64,000 nt of DNA from Lytechinus pictus (GCF_037042905.1 NC_087259.1:23315001-23379000), one strand, 5' to 3'; positions 33,480 to 46,384 are shown, counted from the stretch's first letter. Numbers and translations are program-made. The notes: generated by a model not told the origin, from the sequence alone.

Positions 33480-34260
33480 GTCAAATAACAACACAAACAT
33501 TATTTTTTAATAAATACCGGTAGGCAAATAATTGGAAACATATACATATAAAAATAATTCATTGGTTTATCACTTTATACAGATCTCATAGTGAATGATA
33601 AATAAAACAAAAACATTGTAATCATTTGTGCGAGATGCCTTTAAAAATTAAAGTTTTTTTTTGGGGGGGGCGCTATATTTTCTCTATTTGCAAGTGATAT
33701 GAAAAAGATTTTAGAACGAAATTTAAGTAATCAACTCTTTAATATTTCAGCCTCTAAAAATTGGCCTGTGCTGAAAGCAAAAGAAAGGTATATTTTTTAA
33801 TGCAATTTAGGCAAATTGAAAAAAAAAAGCATTTCTTTCTCCTCTTTAAATGCACCAAATAGTACAAAATTATATGGGGTCTTCGGAAATTTTATTTTAT
33901 CTATGAGAAGCAAGTTCCCATAGAAGAATAATTACAGCTGAGAACAAATTTTGCTTTCTACTATATGGTCAACATATAGTCAATAGACCAGCATGTTTCC
34001 ACTTATATTGCACTTTCATTTGACCGGCATGTTTCCATTTTCATTACAGTGGACATTGTATAATAATTTAATGAAACACAAGTGAAGACTCTCTTTAATT
34101 GATATGTAATGGGAGAAATAGACTGAGGACAAAATAAAAGACCTGTTCTAAAACAAACAATTTAATCAAATAATTGGAATGTAGCAATCATCATTATAAA
34201 AATTTAAGCTTGAAAAGAGAATCATTTAATTATAGATAAACCCACAGAGCTGTAAGAAAC
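33480..34260. other. Probable 5' intron of the Harbinger-type gene
   Basis: AT-rich, with a G tract at 33663. A duplicated word GACCRGCATGTTTCCA occurs near 33986 and 34021. Nothing else was recognised. Confidence 0.35.
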
Positions 34261-34369
34261 TTCAACCCGGGCTTCGATCAACCCTTCACAATCACATGCA
34301 CACTGTCACTAAACCCATGCCCACACGTCCAGAGGACACATGTACAGCACGCTTCGCATTACCTAAAGC

Positions 34370-35100
34370 AATGTTCGTGCAGGCTCCACTCCACTTCACT
34401 ACCGCTACACTGTACGCTCCAACAAGGTCGTCTACATCGCTTGAGCTGAGGTAGCTTCGCATCACACATACACACATGGAACACACTGTCTTAACTGAAT
34501 TATCAGTGAATGGCTGAGAATGGAAACCCGTCGGTCGCTAGCCAGCACTAAGTCATTACTAGATCTACCTCGAGCGAAGTTCGTGCAGGCTCCACTCCAC
34601 TTCGCTACCGCTAGTGACAAAGGTGGGATGGAAATGATATTTATTGTAAAAATTATAGAAAAAAATAAAACGAGGAAATTTTTTTTTTTCCCATACTCGT
34701 AGAATATTTTTGGTATTTTCTGAACCATCCAATAATAATATAAATATTTATGCTGTTTGACCTGCGACCGATCGCATGGGATGTTTTTAAATCGGCCATG
34801 AATAGTGACGTGTGAGGAAATAGATACTGGCTCAAAATCAACAATTTAGAGGATAACCAGAGGATGGACACGGAGTGAAATACGGGTGAAGAGTAAGAAA
34901 TTAAGCTATTTTTCTTTCTCTTTATATTTTTTGTTATGATTTTTACAATAAATGACATTTCCATCGGCCACCCCACCTTTGTCACTCGGAATATCCGATC
35001 GAGTTCACCGTCCCGAAGTTTGGGTAGGTGGAGTGTAGTGTAGCGGTAGTGAAGTGGAGTGGAGCCTGCACGAACTTCGCTTGAGGTATACTAGATCTAA
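34370..35100. mobile_element. Foldback element around TTCGTGCAGGCTCCACTCCA
   Basis: The phrase GTTCGTGCAGGCTCCACTCC followed by ACTTC.CTACCGCTA occurs near 34372 and 34578, and inverted near 35043-35080. The arms extend outward to AGATCT and inward to 'TTTATTGTAAAAATTAT' and its mirror near 34938. About 140-170 bp per arm. Non-coding. Confidence 0.6.
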
Positions 35101-35694
35101 CTAACTGTAGTTGACATTGGGTGATTTCAAGTTCGGTGTTGGTGTTGAGAGCGTAAAAAGGCCGCTGAACCGAGCTCCAACACCGAGCTGGGACTGGGTT
35201 CAGAGGAATGATACCAATTGCGTTATCGATAGCACATGACGTCACGCCTCTACGCTGAGCTGCTAAATCATCTCAACTTCACGCGAGAAGTCTCGACGAC
35301 GAAAATGAAATCGGAAAGAAATGCATTAAATTCTCATCGTACAGAATACATGTACCAATGTTTTAATTAATTCAAGAATTCGAAAGAGTGAACATTATTC
35401 TTTATCAAAATATTACAGCTCAAATGATTTGTTCTACTACTAGTACTAGCTCATCTTAACTGTAAAAGCTAATTTTACGGGGATGTTTCATCGTGTTTGC
35501 CGCCTGTTCACGAGCTTGAGATTGCCAACACCAACACCGAACTTGAAACCATGATTTTCCCAATCCCTGGGGGTTGGTGTTGGTGAATGGGGAAATTGCA
35601 CGTAGATCGTCAACACCAGCCGCAGTGCTGGGTTCAGCTGCAGACGACATTCAACACGAACTGCCGGAAATACGTCATATTTTCCACTCCTAGT

Positions 35695-36035
35695 ACCAAT
35701 GAGGTCCAAACATTACATGTATGGACCTCATAGGCGACATCAGTGATAAAACCGGTTAGACATTGCCGTTTCTATTTGCACCCAAGAACTTTGGCAAATG
35801 TACGCCTTAATACATAGTGGATGGTAACAATTTAGGTATTAATTAGTTTTAAACATGATAAGGAAACTTCTACGACATTTGAAATTTAATGGATTGAGGT
35901 TAAACTTACATTTTCAGTCTTTTTTCTTGAATTCTTGGTGAGCGTTCCAAACGCTGTGGGGACTGATCAACTACGATGTGATTCACGTACTGGTCAGCTG
36001 ATCGGTCAGGTGATCGGTTGGTTATCTTTTTGTCA
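35695..36035 (-). promoter_or_regulatory. Divergent promoter-like unit copy A, minus arm (5' exon candidate)
   Basis: On the minus strand a presumptive leader exon ends at 35910 with donor GTAAGTTT. It lies upstream of the Harbinger-type gene, whose ATG-bearing exon has an acceptor near 33468. It aligns with 46385-46735, which has the same donor context (GAAAAT|GTAAGTT), the same CAGCTGATCGG...TTGGTTAT block and the same hairpin ATGAGGTCCA...TGGACCTCAT near 35698-35730. Confidence 0.5.
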
Positions 36036-36129
36036 GACGTTCATAATTTATATTACAATATATCAATCTTCAGTATCTTGATTTCAAGCATCAGTATTGC
36101 AGGGAAAAGTCATTATCGATTGGAATCAA

Positions 36130-37300
36130 TGGCAGATCGGGGGGGGGGGGGGGGGGGTTGAGCATTTCTGGCCCGTTCCACCTTTTGAGATTCATAGTCA
36201 ATATTTTGGATGTAAAAAAAAAATGTCGTTCGTACAAAGTTAATTCCCCCCCCCCCCACCTCCTTATGAGAATCACAGCAATATTTGTAATGGGGATATT
36301 TTGTTCATATTCTTTGCTCTTTTTTGTCCTTTTCTTTTTTGCTTCCCAAATTTATTTTACTTTGAACATATGACTTTCTATATTTAATGACAAACTTTTT
36401 TAGGGGGGTGGGGGCTTGCCAAATATAACGCGCGACAAGATGACCTTCTTTTTTTAGTGACAACTTTTTTTTTATTTGTCAAATTTTACGAGAGACAAAA
36501 TGACCTTCGATCATTATTAATTAAACCTTTTTTTTGGAGGGTAGGGGGCTCGCCAAATAGTGACACACTTTTTTTTGTAAAATGTTATGCAAGAAAAAAT
36601 GATCTTCAATCATTATCAGCTACCTTTCATTTTTTTTTAGGGGGGGGGGCTTGTCAAATTTTACGTGGGACAAATGACCTTCATTTTTTAGTGATTTTTT
36701 TTTTTATACTTGACAAATTTTAAGAGGAACAAAATGGCCTTCAATCATTTTTAGTTAAAACCTTTTTTTGGGAGGGGGGCTTGCCAAATATTTCACAAAC
36801 AAAATGAACTTCAATTTTAGTGACCATCTTTTTATTACTTTTAAAATTTCACGCAGGACAAAATGACCTTCACTTTTTTTTAATGTTATGTTATATCGAG
36901 ATTTTTTACCTGACTGCTAAAAAAGCACGAATGCCTGTGAGCAAGCAACCAGGGGACCAACGGCTTAAGGTCCTCTCCGAGGGACCTGGTAATGAGGATA
37001 AGCCTTAAGGGCACTAGCGCACCACTTGGGAATCGAACCCGGGTCACCGGAATCCGAAACCCCTGCTCTACCGACTGAGCCATCGCGCCTCCGATATGTT
37101 AAACTTGGGGGGGGGGGGGGGGGAGGCTTGCCAAATATTACACAGACAAAATGAGTCTTTTATTTTTAGTAACCATCTTTTCTTTTTACTTGTCAAATCT
37201 TACGCGAGACAAAATGACAATTTTTCTGTGATAACCTTTTTGGGGGGGTTGTCAAATTTTACTTGAGAAATTGCACCCCCCCTACTTTGGAAAATCGAAG
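36130..37300. repeat. G-tract array with CAAATTTTAC...GACAAAATGACCTTC units
   Basis: At least eight degenerate copies of '(T)6-GGGGGG-CTTGCCAAAT' plus 'TTTACGCGAGACAAAATGACC' run from 36390 to 37270. The array separates the two arms of divergent unit copy A and is itself interrupted by a SINE-like insert at 36895-37095. Confidence 0.7.
36900..37092 (-). mobile_element. tRNA-derived SINE
   Basis: The minus-strand head GGCGCGATGGCTCAGTCGGT (37091 down) continues AGAGC...GGTTCGATTCCC. It has clear A and B box-like motifs and an anticodon-like TTTCGGA loop. The acceptor arm does not pair and the T arm is degenerate, so it is not a functional tRNA gene. A ~110-bp body follows (AAGGTCCTCTCCGAGGGACC is part of it). 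Confidence 0.7.
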
Positions 37301-37589
37301 ATTAAGATCATGAGTATAGCCTACATCTCAGAGGCATAAACAGATGGGGGCATGGCTGGCCATCCCCCGAGTGGATTTCACCTGAAAAAAAAACATAGGA
37401 GCAACGGAAGGAAGAAAGAAAGAAAAATGAAAGAAAGAACGAAAGGAAATTTAAAAAGGAAAGTAATGTGAGAACAAATAATCCGGGGGGGGGGGCTACT
37501 CAGATAATAAAAAAATCTGCCATCTGTAATTAAATTGGATAAGTTAATATCCAGAGGTCCCAGGGCTACCAACATACATGTAGCGCGGG

Positions 37590-37905
37590 CAGTGCATGGC
37601 GTACCTAGGATTTTCCACAGGGGGGCAAAATCGGCCGCCAAAAAAAAAGGAAAAAAAGGCTCTTCAATGAAAAAGGTCTTCAATCGTACCAGAAAAAATT
37701 TGACAAGCAAAAAAAAAGTCTTCAAGCTCGCCAGGGGGGGCAAAATAGGTATTCAAGCTCGTCGGGGGGGGGGGGGGGCAAAATAGGTTTTCAAGCTCGT
37801 CAGGGGGGCCGGGGGGCAGAGATATGTAATTTGCATGGGTTTGTGACTCATCGGGGGGGGGGGGGGGCAGACTGCCCCCCCCCCCTAGGTACGCTAGTGC
37901 TCGGG
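37590..37905. mobile_element. hAT-type MITE with TTCAAGCTCGTC-poly-G units
   Basis: The left end CAGTGCATGGCGTACCTAGG and the right end CCTAGGTACGCTAGTG are inverted repeats of the common CAGTGGCGTACCTAGG hAT terminus. Inside, 'TTCAAGCTCGTC-GGGGGG-CAAAATAGG' repeats about three times. No matching target duplication was seen. Confidence 0.55.
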
Positions 37906-38034
37906 ACTTACATTACGTAACTTGTATCTTCCACATGCGACATGTACTATGCCCCCTCTTATATACCCCTGTTATGCCCCTGCACAGACTCGTCTACATT
38001 GATTTCGATATTTAAGCGTCATTATAAAATTATA

Positions 38035-38200
38035 GCAAAAAGAACGCCTTGATTAAAGGCCATTACCCCTAGAGACTCGCGAGCGTCATGTGACAACTCG
38101 CCCTGGATTTGCACGTACAGGATCCTATGGCGACAAAATCCATCGCAAGAGTTGGCCAGAAGAGGCGATGAAAACACAAAATTTGGAAAGAAAAGAACCC
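38035..38200 (+). promoter_or_regulatory. Divergent promoter-like unit copy A, plus arm (5' exon candidate)
   Basis: It aligns with 46905-47088 at both ends: AGAACGCCTTGA at the left, then CTATGGCGACAAAAT and AAAGAACC-GTGAGTACC with a donor after 38200. It holds a short upstream open frame, MATKSIARVGQKRR. No coding exon that would follow it was found on the plus strand. Confidence 0.45.
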
Positions 38201-38399
38201 GTGAGTACCCGTTTTACATTATAATTATGAAATTAGTATATAATTGATAACATAGACCTAAATTTAGGCCGTAATTTTGATTAATTTGCTGGAAATTCAA
38301 GGCCAAAACGTACCCGTCTGGCGTCGACTTTTCCAACACGCGTTGGAATAGCGGTGTAGCCCCAGAGTGATATTTTCCGAGGTCAATCCCATCCCAATT

Positions 38400-38500
38400 A
38401 ACACCAGTCTGATTTCAAGTACGGTGTTGTGGCTGGTGTTGTCACAACACCAACACCAGATTTCAACACCATACTTGAGTTGAAATCACCCATTCAATGC
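38400..38500. repeat. TTTCAAGTNCGGTGTTGGTGTTG hairpin repeat
   Basis: TGATTTCAAGTACGGTGTTG near 38410 and CAACACCATACTTGAGTTGA near 38465 are facing arms. Related fragments occur near 35118 and 35525. Small dispersed foldback repeat. Confidence 0.5.
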
Positions 38501-39089
38501 CATTGTCATTGACATTGTCATTGATTTGATTTAGAATTAGATCTAGGCTACCGGCTAGGCCCTAATCTAATCTAGGCCTAGGGCCTACCCCAAGTTTAAA
38601 TAAGTTTAATTGCACAAATTTAATATTTTGAGGTTTATATTTTCATCTTGACATTTACAAATGAAGATACAAATGAATATATAAATGGCATCATAATATA
38701 AAATATCCTTGTGAAGCTCATAAAACAAGCTTGGCCCACGGCTTCGCACCTTCGATTCAATTCGTTCAAACACAGTGTCAAAATAACCAACACTCAAATG
38801 CACCAATGCATGGGACTGTAGCAGCGCGTACGCGACGATACATTGCATCGTCTGGACTCGTCAATGCCAAAACCTTGTTCGTAATCATGAAAACCAACAC
38901 TATTAATTTCATATAACTGCATAAAACGTATCAATATATTCCAGAGAGGCACAGCAGAAATTTCTTTTACGAATTCAAAGCAAAATACTTACGAATTTCT
39001 GATCAAGAAGATCACTTGACACATCCAAGACCGCAAGGAAAATTCTCTTTGCTTCGCGGGCTTTTCACAAACTTCTCAAGTGCGCATGC

Positions 39090-40335
39090 TCGAAAAAGAA
39101 AACTTATCATTAACTTGATTTTTCTGTGAATTTTACAAAGTTTCCGTAGAAATTGCACTTTCCACATATTACGAATTAATCTGTTAAATCGTGTCTGTAA
39201 ACTTACATCTACTTTACAGTAAATTTACAAAGATGTATCGTAAACGTCTCCTTACGTCAGTAAATTTACCATTAACCTGATTTTTCTGTAAATTTTACAA
39301 ATTTTCCGAAGAAATTGCACTTTACACATATTACAAATTAATCTGTTAAATCTTGTCCATAAACTTACATCTACTTTACAGTAAATTTACAAGGTGTATC
39401 GTAAACGTCTCCTTTCAATAATGATCTTCACTACAATTACGGACAATGTCAGTAAATTTATCATTAACCTGATTTTTCTGTAAATTCTACAAAGTTTCCG
39501 TAGAAATTGCCATTTCTGTTAAATCTTGTCCGTAAATTTACAGCTACCTTTCTAGTAAATTTACAAAGATTTGTACCGTAAACCACTAAACGTCTCATTT
39601 CTGAGATTAATTTTTAATATATATATGTAAAGTGGAATTTCTACGGAAAATTTGTAAACTTTACAGAAAAATCAGGTTATATGATAAATTTTCTGACGTT
39701 GTCCGTAAACTTACATCTACTTTACAGTAAATTTACAAGATGTACCGTAAACGTCTCCTTTCAATAATGATCTTCTGTACAATTACGGATCAAAACGTTT
39801 GTAAAATTGATCATTTACCTGATTTTTATGTAATTTTTACAAATTTTCCGTAGTTTGTATAGTACAAATTGATCTGTTAAATCTTGTCCGTAAACTTACA
39901 GCTACTTTCTAGTAAATTTACAAAGATTTGTACCGTAAACCACTATAAACGTCTCCTTTCAAGAAAGATCTTCACTACAATTACGGACAACGTCAGAAAA
40001 TGTATCATTAACCTGATTTTTCTGTAAATTTTACAAAATTTTCCGTAGAAAATGCACTTTACACATGTTACAAATTAATCTGTTAAGTCTTATCCGTAAA
40101 CTTACATCTACTGACAGTAAATTTACAAGATGTATCGTAAACGCCTCCTTTCAATAATGATCTTCTGTACAATTACAGAAAACGTCCGTAAAATTTATCA
40201 TTTACCTAATTATTATGTAATTTTTACGGGTTTTCTGTAGAAATCCGTAAATTTACAATTTTATTCCGTATTTTATCGTTTACGGACGATTTCTGTTAAA
40301 ATTTGTCCGTAAAATTACGGCAATTTTTAACAGTG
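39090..40335. repeat. ~175-190-bp tandem array with TAACAGTG right end
   Basis: Seven or so units are marked by CCTGATTTTTCTGTAAATTT plus 'TACAAA.TTTCCGTAGAAATTGC', near 39118, 39279, 39470, 39660 (inverted piece), 39820, 40015 and 40200. It ends GGCAATTTTTAACAGTG at 40335. It has the same compositional style as the array at 26992-27735 but a different unit. Confidence 0.75.
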
Positions 40336-40974
40336 TGGTGTTGGTGATTTAAATGCCGAAGATGATGTTGATAGTGATTCTTAATACTTTGGTGACCATG
40401 GTGGCGATATGGCAGTGATGAATATAGGATTGTAAACGATTATACATGTAGTTCTGAATTCTTTCTAAACTATTTCCCTTTCGTGTTTTCTTGAGGCAAT
40501 AATGCATAGTCCAAACCAAATTCCTAATTTATTTCTATTTCATTTATATACAACAGCAAAAAAAATGTTAAGGGGGTGCCGGTTCACATTTGACAAAAAA
40601 ACCATGAAAGGTTTCCCGCTACAAAAATAATATAAATAAATACATTTCGGTCATTTAGTATACCTACCAGCACTGTCAAGGAAGATCTTGGGGTGCTCAC
40701 CAGCTCCCGACCAGCTCACCCTCAGCACCCTCGCTTCCCAGGGCCATGCAATAGAAGATTTACCAGAAACGGATCAAAATTTTAATCATTGTTTCCACAA
40801 GTTTCTAAAACTTGATCGCAATTTTTCATATTTTCCTAACGGCACTTGATTTGCTACCATTGCAAAAACCCAAAAATAAAAACAACTAAATGTAAATTTT
40901 AAAAGCTGGTATTCAGAATCTCATACTGGTAAGGATTTGTTAAAACCTTGCTTATTGATTTCTCCTTAAATTAA

Positions 40975-41535
40975 ATGCCAAGTCAACCCAAATAAAAAGA
41001 TTAAATTAAACAAGAATAACATTGAAAATTTCATCAAAATCGGATGGAAAAAAATAAGGCCTTTTTGAAGTTTCGCTTCATTTCACAATACAATTATTAA
41101 TATGCACATCCTTGTCGGTGTGACGTCACCCACTCGCTATTTCTTTTGTATTTTATTATATGAAATAGGAAATATTCTAATTTTCTCCTCATTGTCATGT
41201 GAATCAAAGTTTTATTCCATCCTAAACATGGGAAATTACCATTTTGGTTTTATCATTATGTTTCAGTCAAGTTTGTCCTAATTGTTGTCGAATCTATAAA
41301 AATTGAAATATTGTATAATTAAAACAATTAAAAACAAAGAGTGAGGGACATCATCGACGCTCTCATTTGCATGCCCCTGATTTAATAAGCGAAACTTGAA
41401 AATGTCATAAATTTTCTTATTGAACATCTGATTTGATGAAATTTTCAGCGTTATGCTTGTTTGATTAGGCCTATATTCTTTATTGATTCAAATCGTATTT
41501 TTTTCTTGGGTGAACTTGACCTTTGATTTTCACTC
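40975..41535. mobile_element. Foldback element, family copy 2
   Basis: It matches 1052-1640 through ATTTCATCAAAATCGGATG, TGACGTCACCCACTCGCTAT, TTTCTTTTGTATTTTATTAT and the facing right arm GATTTGATGAAATTTTCAGC near 41427. Non-coding. Confidence 0.6.
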
Positions 41536-41689
41536 CTTGAAAAAAAATCACAAGGGAAGGAGCTACTCTACCCCCTGTAGTGACATCCCTGTCTTAAGTC
41601 ATTTAGTCAAATAATAATATTTTTCACTTATTTGTTATTTGTCAAATGAAAAGTTAATTATAAAGCAATGGGCAACCTAAAGGCCGACG

Positions 41690-44600
41690 TGAGGAGTCAA
41701 AGCGGGAATAAAAGCGATTCACAGAGATACGATCTTACGTATAAGCTCCCGAAGGGAGCTAGAGAGGGAACTCTTTCCGCGCGTTTTTATTTCCCATAGG
41801 TTTTGTACATAGCCAACATGGCTGCCGGCGGACAATTTGAAGGATGATTTTGGAGGGTCAATGTTTTATTCATGAGAATGACGTCAAAATACGCATAATG
41901 CACTTGTATGATTGGATTAAACGCTAATGTTTTATTCATGTTCTCATGCATTAAACATTTTTTTCCGTCCCACAATTCCCTACGATATCTGTGCGAAGTG
42001 TCGTTCTTTTGGACTCTGCGAATTTGAAGTTTCTGAAACGAAATAGCTAGACTAATTATCTGTTTATAGAATTGATGTTCGAAATCATGGTTTCTGAGTG
42101 AACTTCATTGGAGCGGAAAATCTTGGAGGGAACATCAATACTATTCTAATGACATTCCATAGGAATAAAAGTAAGTTACGCTCATTTTCATGTTTTGATC
42201 TCACTTGCAAATTGTAATGTGTTTGCCGGGGTTCGGGGCTCATCCTGTATTACGCACTATGTAAACCTCAATTTCAATATTTCTTTTGCCTGACTTCCAA
42301 ATAAGTGTACGTGTGATCATTGAGTTTCTCAAAAATACTATATCTAGGACTAGGGGTCTATAGACTATAGTTTGTCGTAGATCTAGACATTCATCGGAAT
42401 GCTTCATGTAGGTCCAAAGTAAACCTTTATTTCAGTTTTATTGTGATTAGACAATTATCAGGGGTAGATGTGGACTTGTTTCCGACCTCCTGTTTTTTAG
42501 TAACGACAAACTGTCGATTTTAGGCCTATTCAAATTTAGGTCAATGTAGGGATATGGTCAGAGCGGGATCCGGCCTTTGATATCGCCGGTGCTAGCCGGC
42601 TAGCGAGATTGTCGATGTAGTCATGGGGTATGAAAATAGCGGGGACGGACTAGGCCCAAACTTCAAGCTTGAAAGTTGAAGTTTAGGCCTAGTCCGTCCC
42701 CTCTATTTCATCTTCATATGAATAAGTATAATTCTCAGCAGTTTCTTTTATTCAGGAACGCTTTACTTCAGAATAATCAGTGTTGAAATACGATTGACTT
42801 AGCATTATGTCTGTTATGTTAAGTGTTACTTGTCTAGACTTAGTCTTAGATTTGAATGAAATGGCGTAGCCTACCCTAGACCTAAATCAAGTCTATTTGA
42901 ACAGGATACCCTGGGCCCGGCCTGGGGTGGTAATTTGAAAACGTTCTTAGTGTTTACTTCATTCAAATGTGATGTGATTCTTAAGTTATACAGGCCCAGC
43001 ATAGACCAGATTCAGCTATATACAGCTGTAGAAATATGTGGTTGGAATCATTTTACTTTTATAAACAGAGTGAGGTAAGCCTATGCCTCTATGTGATAGA
43101 GAATGAAGTTTCGGGTCCAGATAACTTTTTTGTTCTAGTTTGGAATATTCATTCATAGACCTGGGATATGGGCAGCTAGAAATTTTTAAAAATATTGTTT
43201 AAGAAGAGTAATTTTATTTATCTCTAAAACTCTCAAATCTAAATTGTCAATTGCAGATCCAATGGGACCAAGTTCTTAGCAGCTCACACCTAGTCAGAAG
43301 TACAAAATTGAGAACCATGCCGATCAGCAAGTGTTAGTTACAATCTAATGAGGAACAGGATATCTGAATGGAAAAATTGCAAGGTATGCTTACTGTTTTG
43401 ATAATATACAGGCTGTATCTAAGCTCATCACCCCCCCCCAAAAAAAAAAAAAAAAAAAAAAAATAAAACCAAATAAATGAATATTTCCCCTTTTTTGGGA
43501 GGGGGTGGGCTATGGCCAATTGTGCTGAAACATGATGCGATATCATGTAATGTTAAAGTTCCATTGTGAGTTAATATATGTTTGAATTCAGATTCACCAG
43601 TATTTCCATTTCTAACACTGCATACTAATTATCCATATCTCCTGTCTATACATGCATTTGCATAAAAAACCCAAGATATTAACAGTTATCACAAAATTCT
43701 GATAAATATTTGAATTAATTTGCACTCTTTATTTTCGAAACATACTGTAGATAGTTATATTGATATATGAATTTATCTGGATGTGGGACGAAAGTGACTG
43801 CATGTGCTAAACTTGTTTTATCACTGAAGATATAAAATAGAGTTTACATCTTTTTTTTTACTAAACTGGACTAGATGAGTAAAAATAATTTACAGCTTAT
43901 TATGTTCTTTTCTCTTTTTTACCATGCAGGTTTCCCACTTCCTAAGCTGTTTAAGTACTGGTATCACAACATAAGTGCCAAGAAGAGATATGAAACGGTC
44001 TCAAAATTTTTGCTGGTGCCCCCCTCGATGCCGTGACCCACGGTACGCCACTGCAAGTCTTCATAAATTATGTAGGGTTATTAAGTTGCATTTATTGTTA
44101 TCTTCATTTAAAAAAAATGTGAAATGGGTTACCACTGCAATAATATATAAATAGACTATATTTCAAAAATAGATTGAATTCTAACCACAGTGACAGTAGA
44201 CAAATCAAATTTTGTTAATGATTCGCTAATGTATTGATTGGGGAAGGCACTCTTTAGGATTCTGGCATTGTGTCCCACCCCCCCCCCCCCTTATGAGGAG
44301 TGCTCTCACATCAGTAGACTATTTCTTGTCAGCAAATTTGAAAGGAATTTACCAATTTTTTTGAGTGGCAAACTTTTGTGGAAGAAAATAAACGAATATC
44401 AAAGGTTTTTATGCTCTTTTATGGAATATTAACTATAGGCTCATCGAGATCCTTTGAATTAAATTTTAACAAACATTGTGCAATGTAGAAAAATGTACTT
44501 AATCCTATTTTTGTACATTTATATACCCACCCCATACTACCCTTACCCAGTAACAGCCATTTTTAGCTATGCATTGCCTTCACTTTTTAAAATGCAATTT

Positions 44601-44690
44601 AATGCTTGGTAGATGCTAATTATTATTTTTATGTTAATGTCAATGTTTTAGAAAATGGATTCCTTAATAAACATGTTAATTTTGAATTGA
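41690..44690 (+). ncRNA. Possible spliced non-coding transcript
   Basis: A YY1-like start context (AACATGGCTGCCGGCGG near 41816) in CpG-bearing DNA is followed by a potential donor AAAA|GTAAGT at 42170. A possible acceptor TTTTTTACCATGCAG lies near 43929 and an AATAAA near 44668. The only ATG near the start gives a ten-codon frame. This is a chain of weak signals with no coding support. Confidence 0.15.
42170..43900. other. Intergenic or intronic sequence, nothing coding
   Basis: It contains a small inverted repeat GGACTAGGCCCAAACTTCAA / TTGAAGTTTAGGCCTAGTCC near 42647-42700, CTAGCCGGCTAGC near 42592, and a C-tract/poly-A junction at 43430-43465. Confidence 0.4.
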
Positions 44691-46380
44691 ATTTTTTTAT
44701 CTTGGTAATTTTCATTTATCAATTAATTGTGATGATGTATTGCTTCTGAGCTGTTATGCACAAATGGCACAAGATGTTGCACTGTACTGAAATGTGATGA
44801 TGCCACTGTTACATGAGATCAAACAGCAGTCAATTAAAATATTATTCAAGAAAAATAAGGATAAGAATGGGAAAGAAAGTAAATGACAGGAGAATTATTT
44901 GCTTGTATGCATATAGTTATGTCAGTTTCTGAGAGAGAGAGAGACAGACAGAAAGAGAGAGAGATTGGGGGGGGGGGGGTGAAAGTTCAGTTTGTTTTGA
45001 AAGAAGCAATTATAAGACCTTACTGTTCATAACGGGGGGGGGGGGCTAATTATTTCTCCAAATTTTTTAAACCTGCATATAAAATTCATTTTTTCTTTCC
45101 AAATGAAAATTACACCAGATTCATTTTCAGTTGAAAATAAAAAAAGAAATAGCCTACGATCGGTTTGCTCTCTTGCCTATTTAATTTTGAGAACCCCCTC
45201 CCCCCTAAAATATGGTATATACCTAGGTCATGATTATTGATGTTTGACATAGAAGTCGCCATTTAAAATTAAGTGCTCCGAGGACTGCTATTCATAATAG
45301 GACTTATATTGGAGACTACAATTATGGAAAAGAATTTGATTTGTTATTATCTTTGTTTATATTATGAAAAGAGGTTCATTTCGTTTTCTGCAATAAAAAG
45401 AAAAAAGGGTTCCAGAAACTTAAAGAGATGTCATCGTATATGGCAACATTTTCTTTGGGAACCTCCTCTGTAATATTTTTTAGCAAAGATCCTGGCCATT
45501 TGCAGCTAAAACAAAGCAAAGATACAGTAATAATCGTAACAAGCAATAACAAATAGATCATTAAAATAGATGAATAATAAAACTCTGAGGAGGAAAAAAA
45601 CGAATGATCTGACATGATGTAATCACTGACAGACACCATAAACGATATTAATCAGGTCGCGCATTATGCTAATTAGTGACAAAATACTAATTTACATATT
45701 TTTACGCTATGCGCGAAGGACGTTCCGTGACCACGCCTTCATTTCGCTGGTGTACCAAAACAGTGGCGGTGTCCATAGGCTTGTATACGAAAAATGGGAG
45801 CAGTGTGCACTTTTGACCCTCCGAAATTTTCTTCAATTCTGACCGGATGCAGAAGCGGAGTTTCACCCCCCTGAAGCGATTCTACGAGAGCGCCATCTGT
45901 TGCTGTAGAACTCGTCAGTAATTTTTTACTCCTTCATCAAAAAGAAGACTGAAGTCCGATTTTCCTAGAATTTTCAGATGAAATGGCGAACTGGTGAGAA
46001 TCGGCACTTGATTTTAAATTGCTTTTTTATGATGCAATAGAATGTAGGCTCCAGAATGTATAATTTCATACCATTTAAAGTTAATTAGCTTGTTGATTGG
46101 TGGTAAATCAAGACAATTTAATTGCTAGCTCAGTTAAAGTATCCTCGGTCCCACTCGTAATCTTTTGCGTCTCCAATCCTGATATTTCTAATAATTGTAA
46201 CGTTGGTTTGATGATTTTAGATCTAACTGTTAGATCATCTACCGACATAACTTTTTAAAAATAATTTATAAGTATTAAAGTAATGGAGATTATCAAAATT
46301 AAGACAAGAGTAGGAAAACAATAGTTTAGAAAAGGCCTAGGCCTAGGCCTAAAAATATAACGTTAGAACTCAGAGTCACT
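44690..46380. other. Intergenic sequence
   Basis: A (GA)n run and G tracts lie at 44930-44980 and 45034. A GC-richer block at 45700-45990 ends in a potential donor GGCGAACTG|GTGAGA, which could be a leader exon; no linked coding exon was found. AGAGCGCCATCTGTTG near 45890 is a single CTCF-like word. Confidence 0.35.
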
Positions 46381-46384
46381 CTAG

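Larger units (their letters stand above)
26992..40335. mobile_element. Candidate 13.3-kb insertion with inverted CACTGTTA ends
   Basis: The left end CACTGTTAGAAAAATTTCC (26992 on) and the right end (reverse complement CACTGTTAAAAATTGCCG, ending at 40335) are inverted relative to each other. Each opens into a TTACGG-rich tandem array facing inward. GAT-rich DNA abuts both outer sides. Neither array has its own second end. One large insertion explains this, but two truncated elements are also possible. No target duplication could be identified. Confidence 0.35.

Noticed and set aside
36995-37092. A second tRNA gene (Arg-like) on the minus strand.
   Set aside because: The acceptor stem does not pair, the T arm is degenerate, and it is followed by a SINE body. 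It is tRNA-derived.
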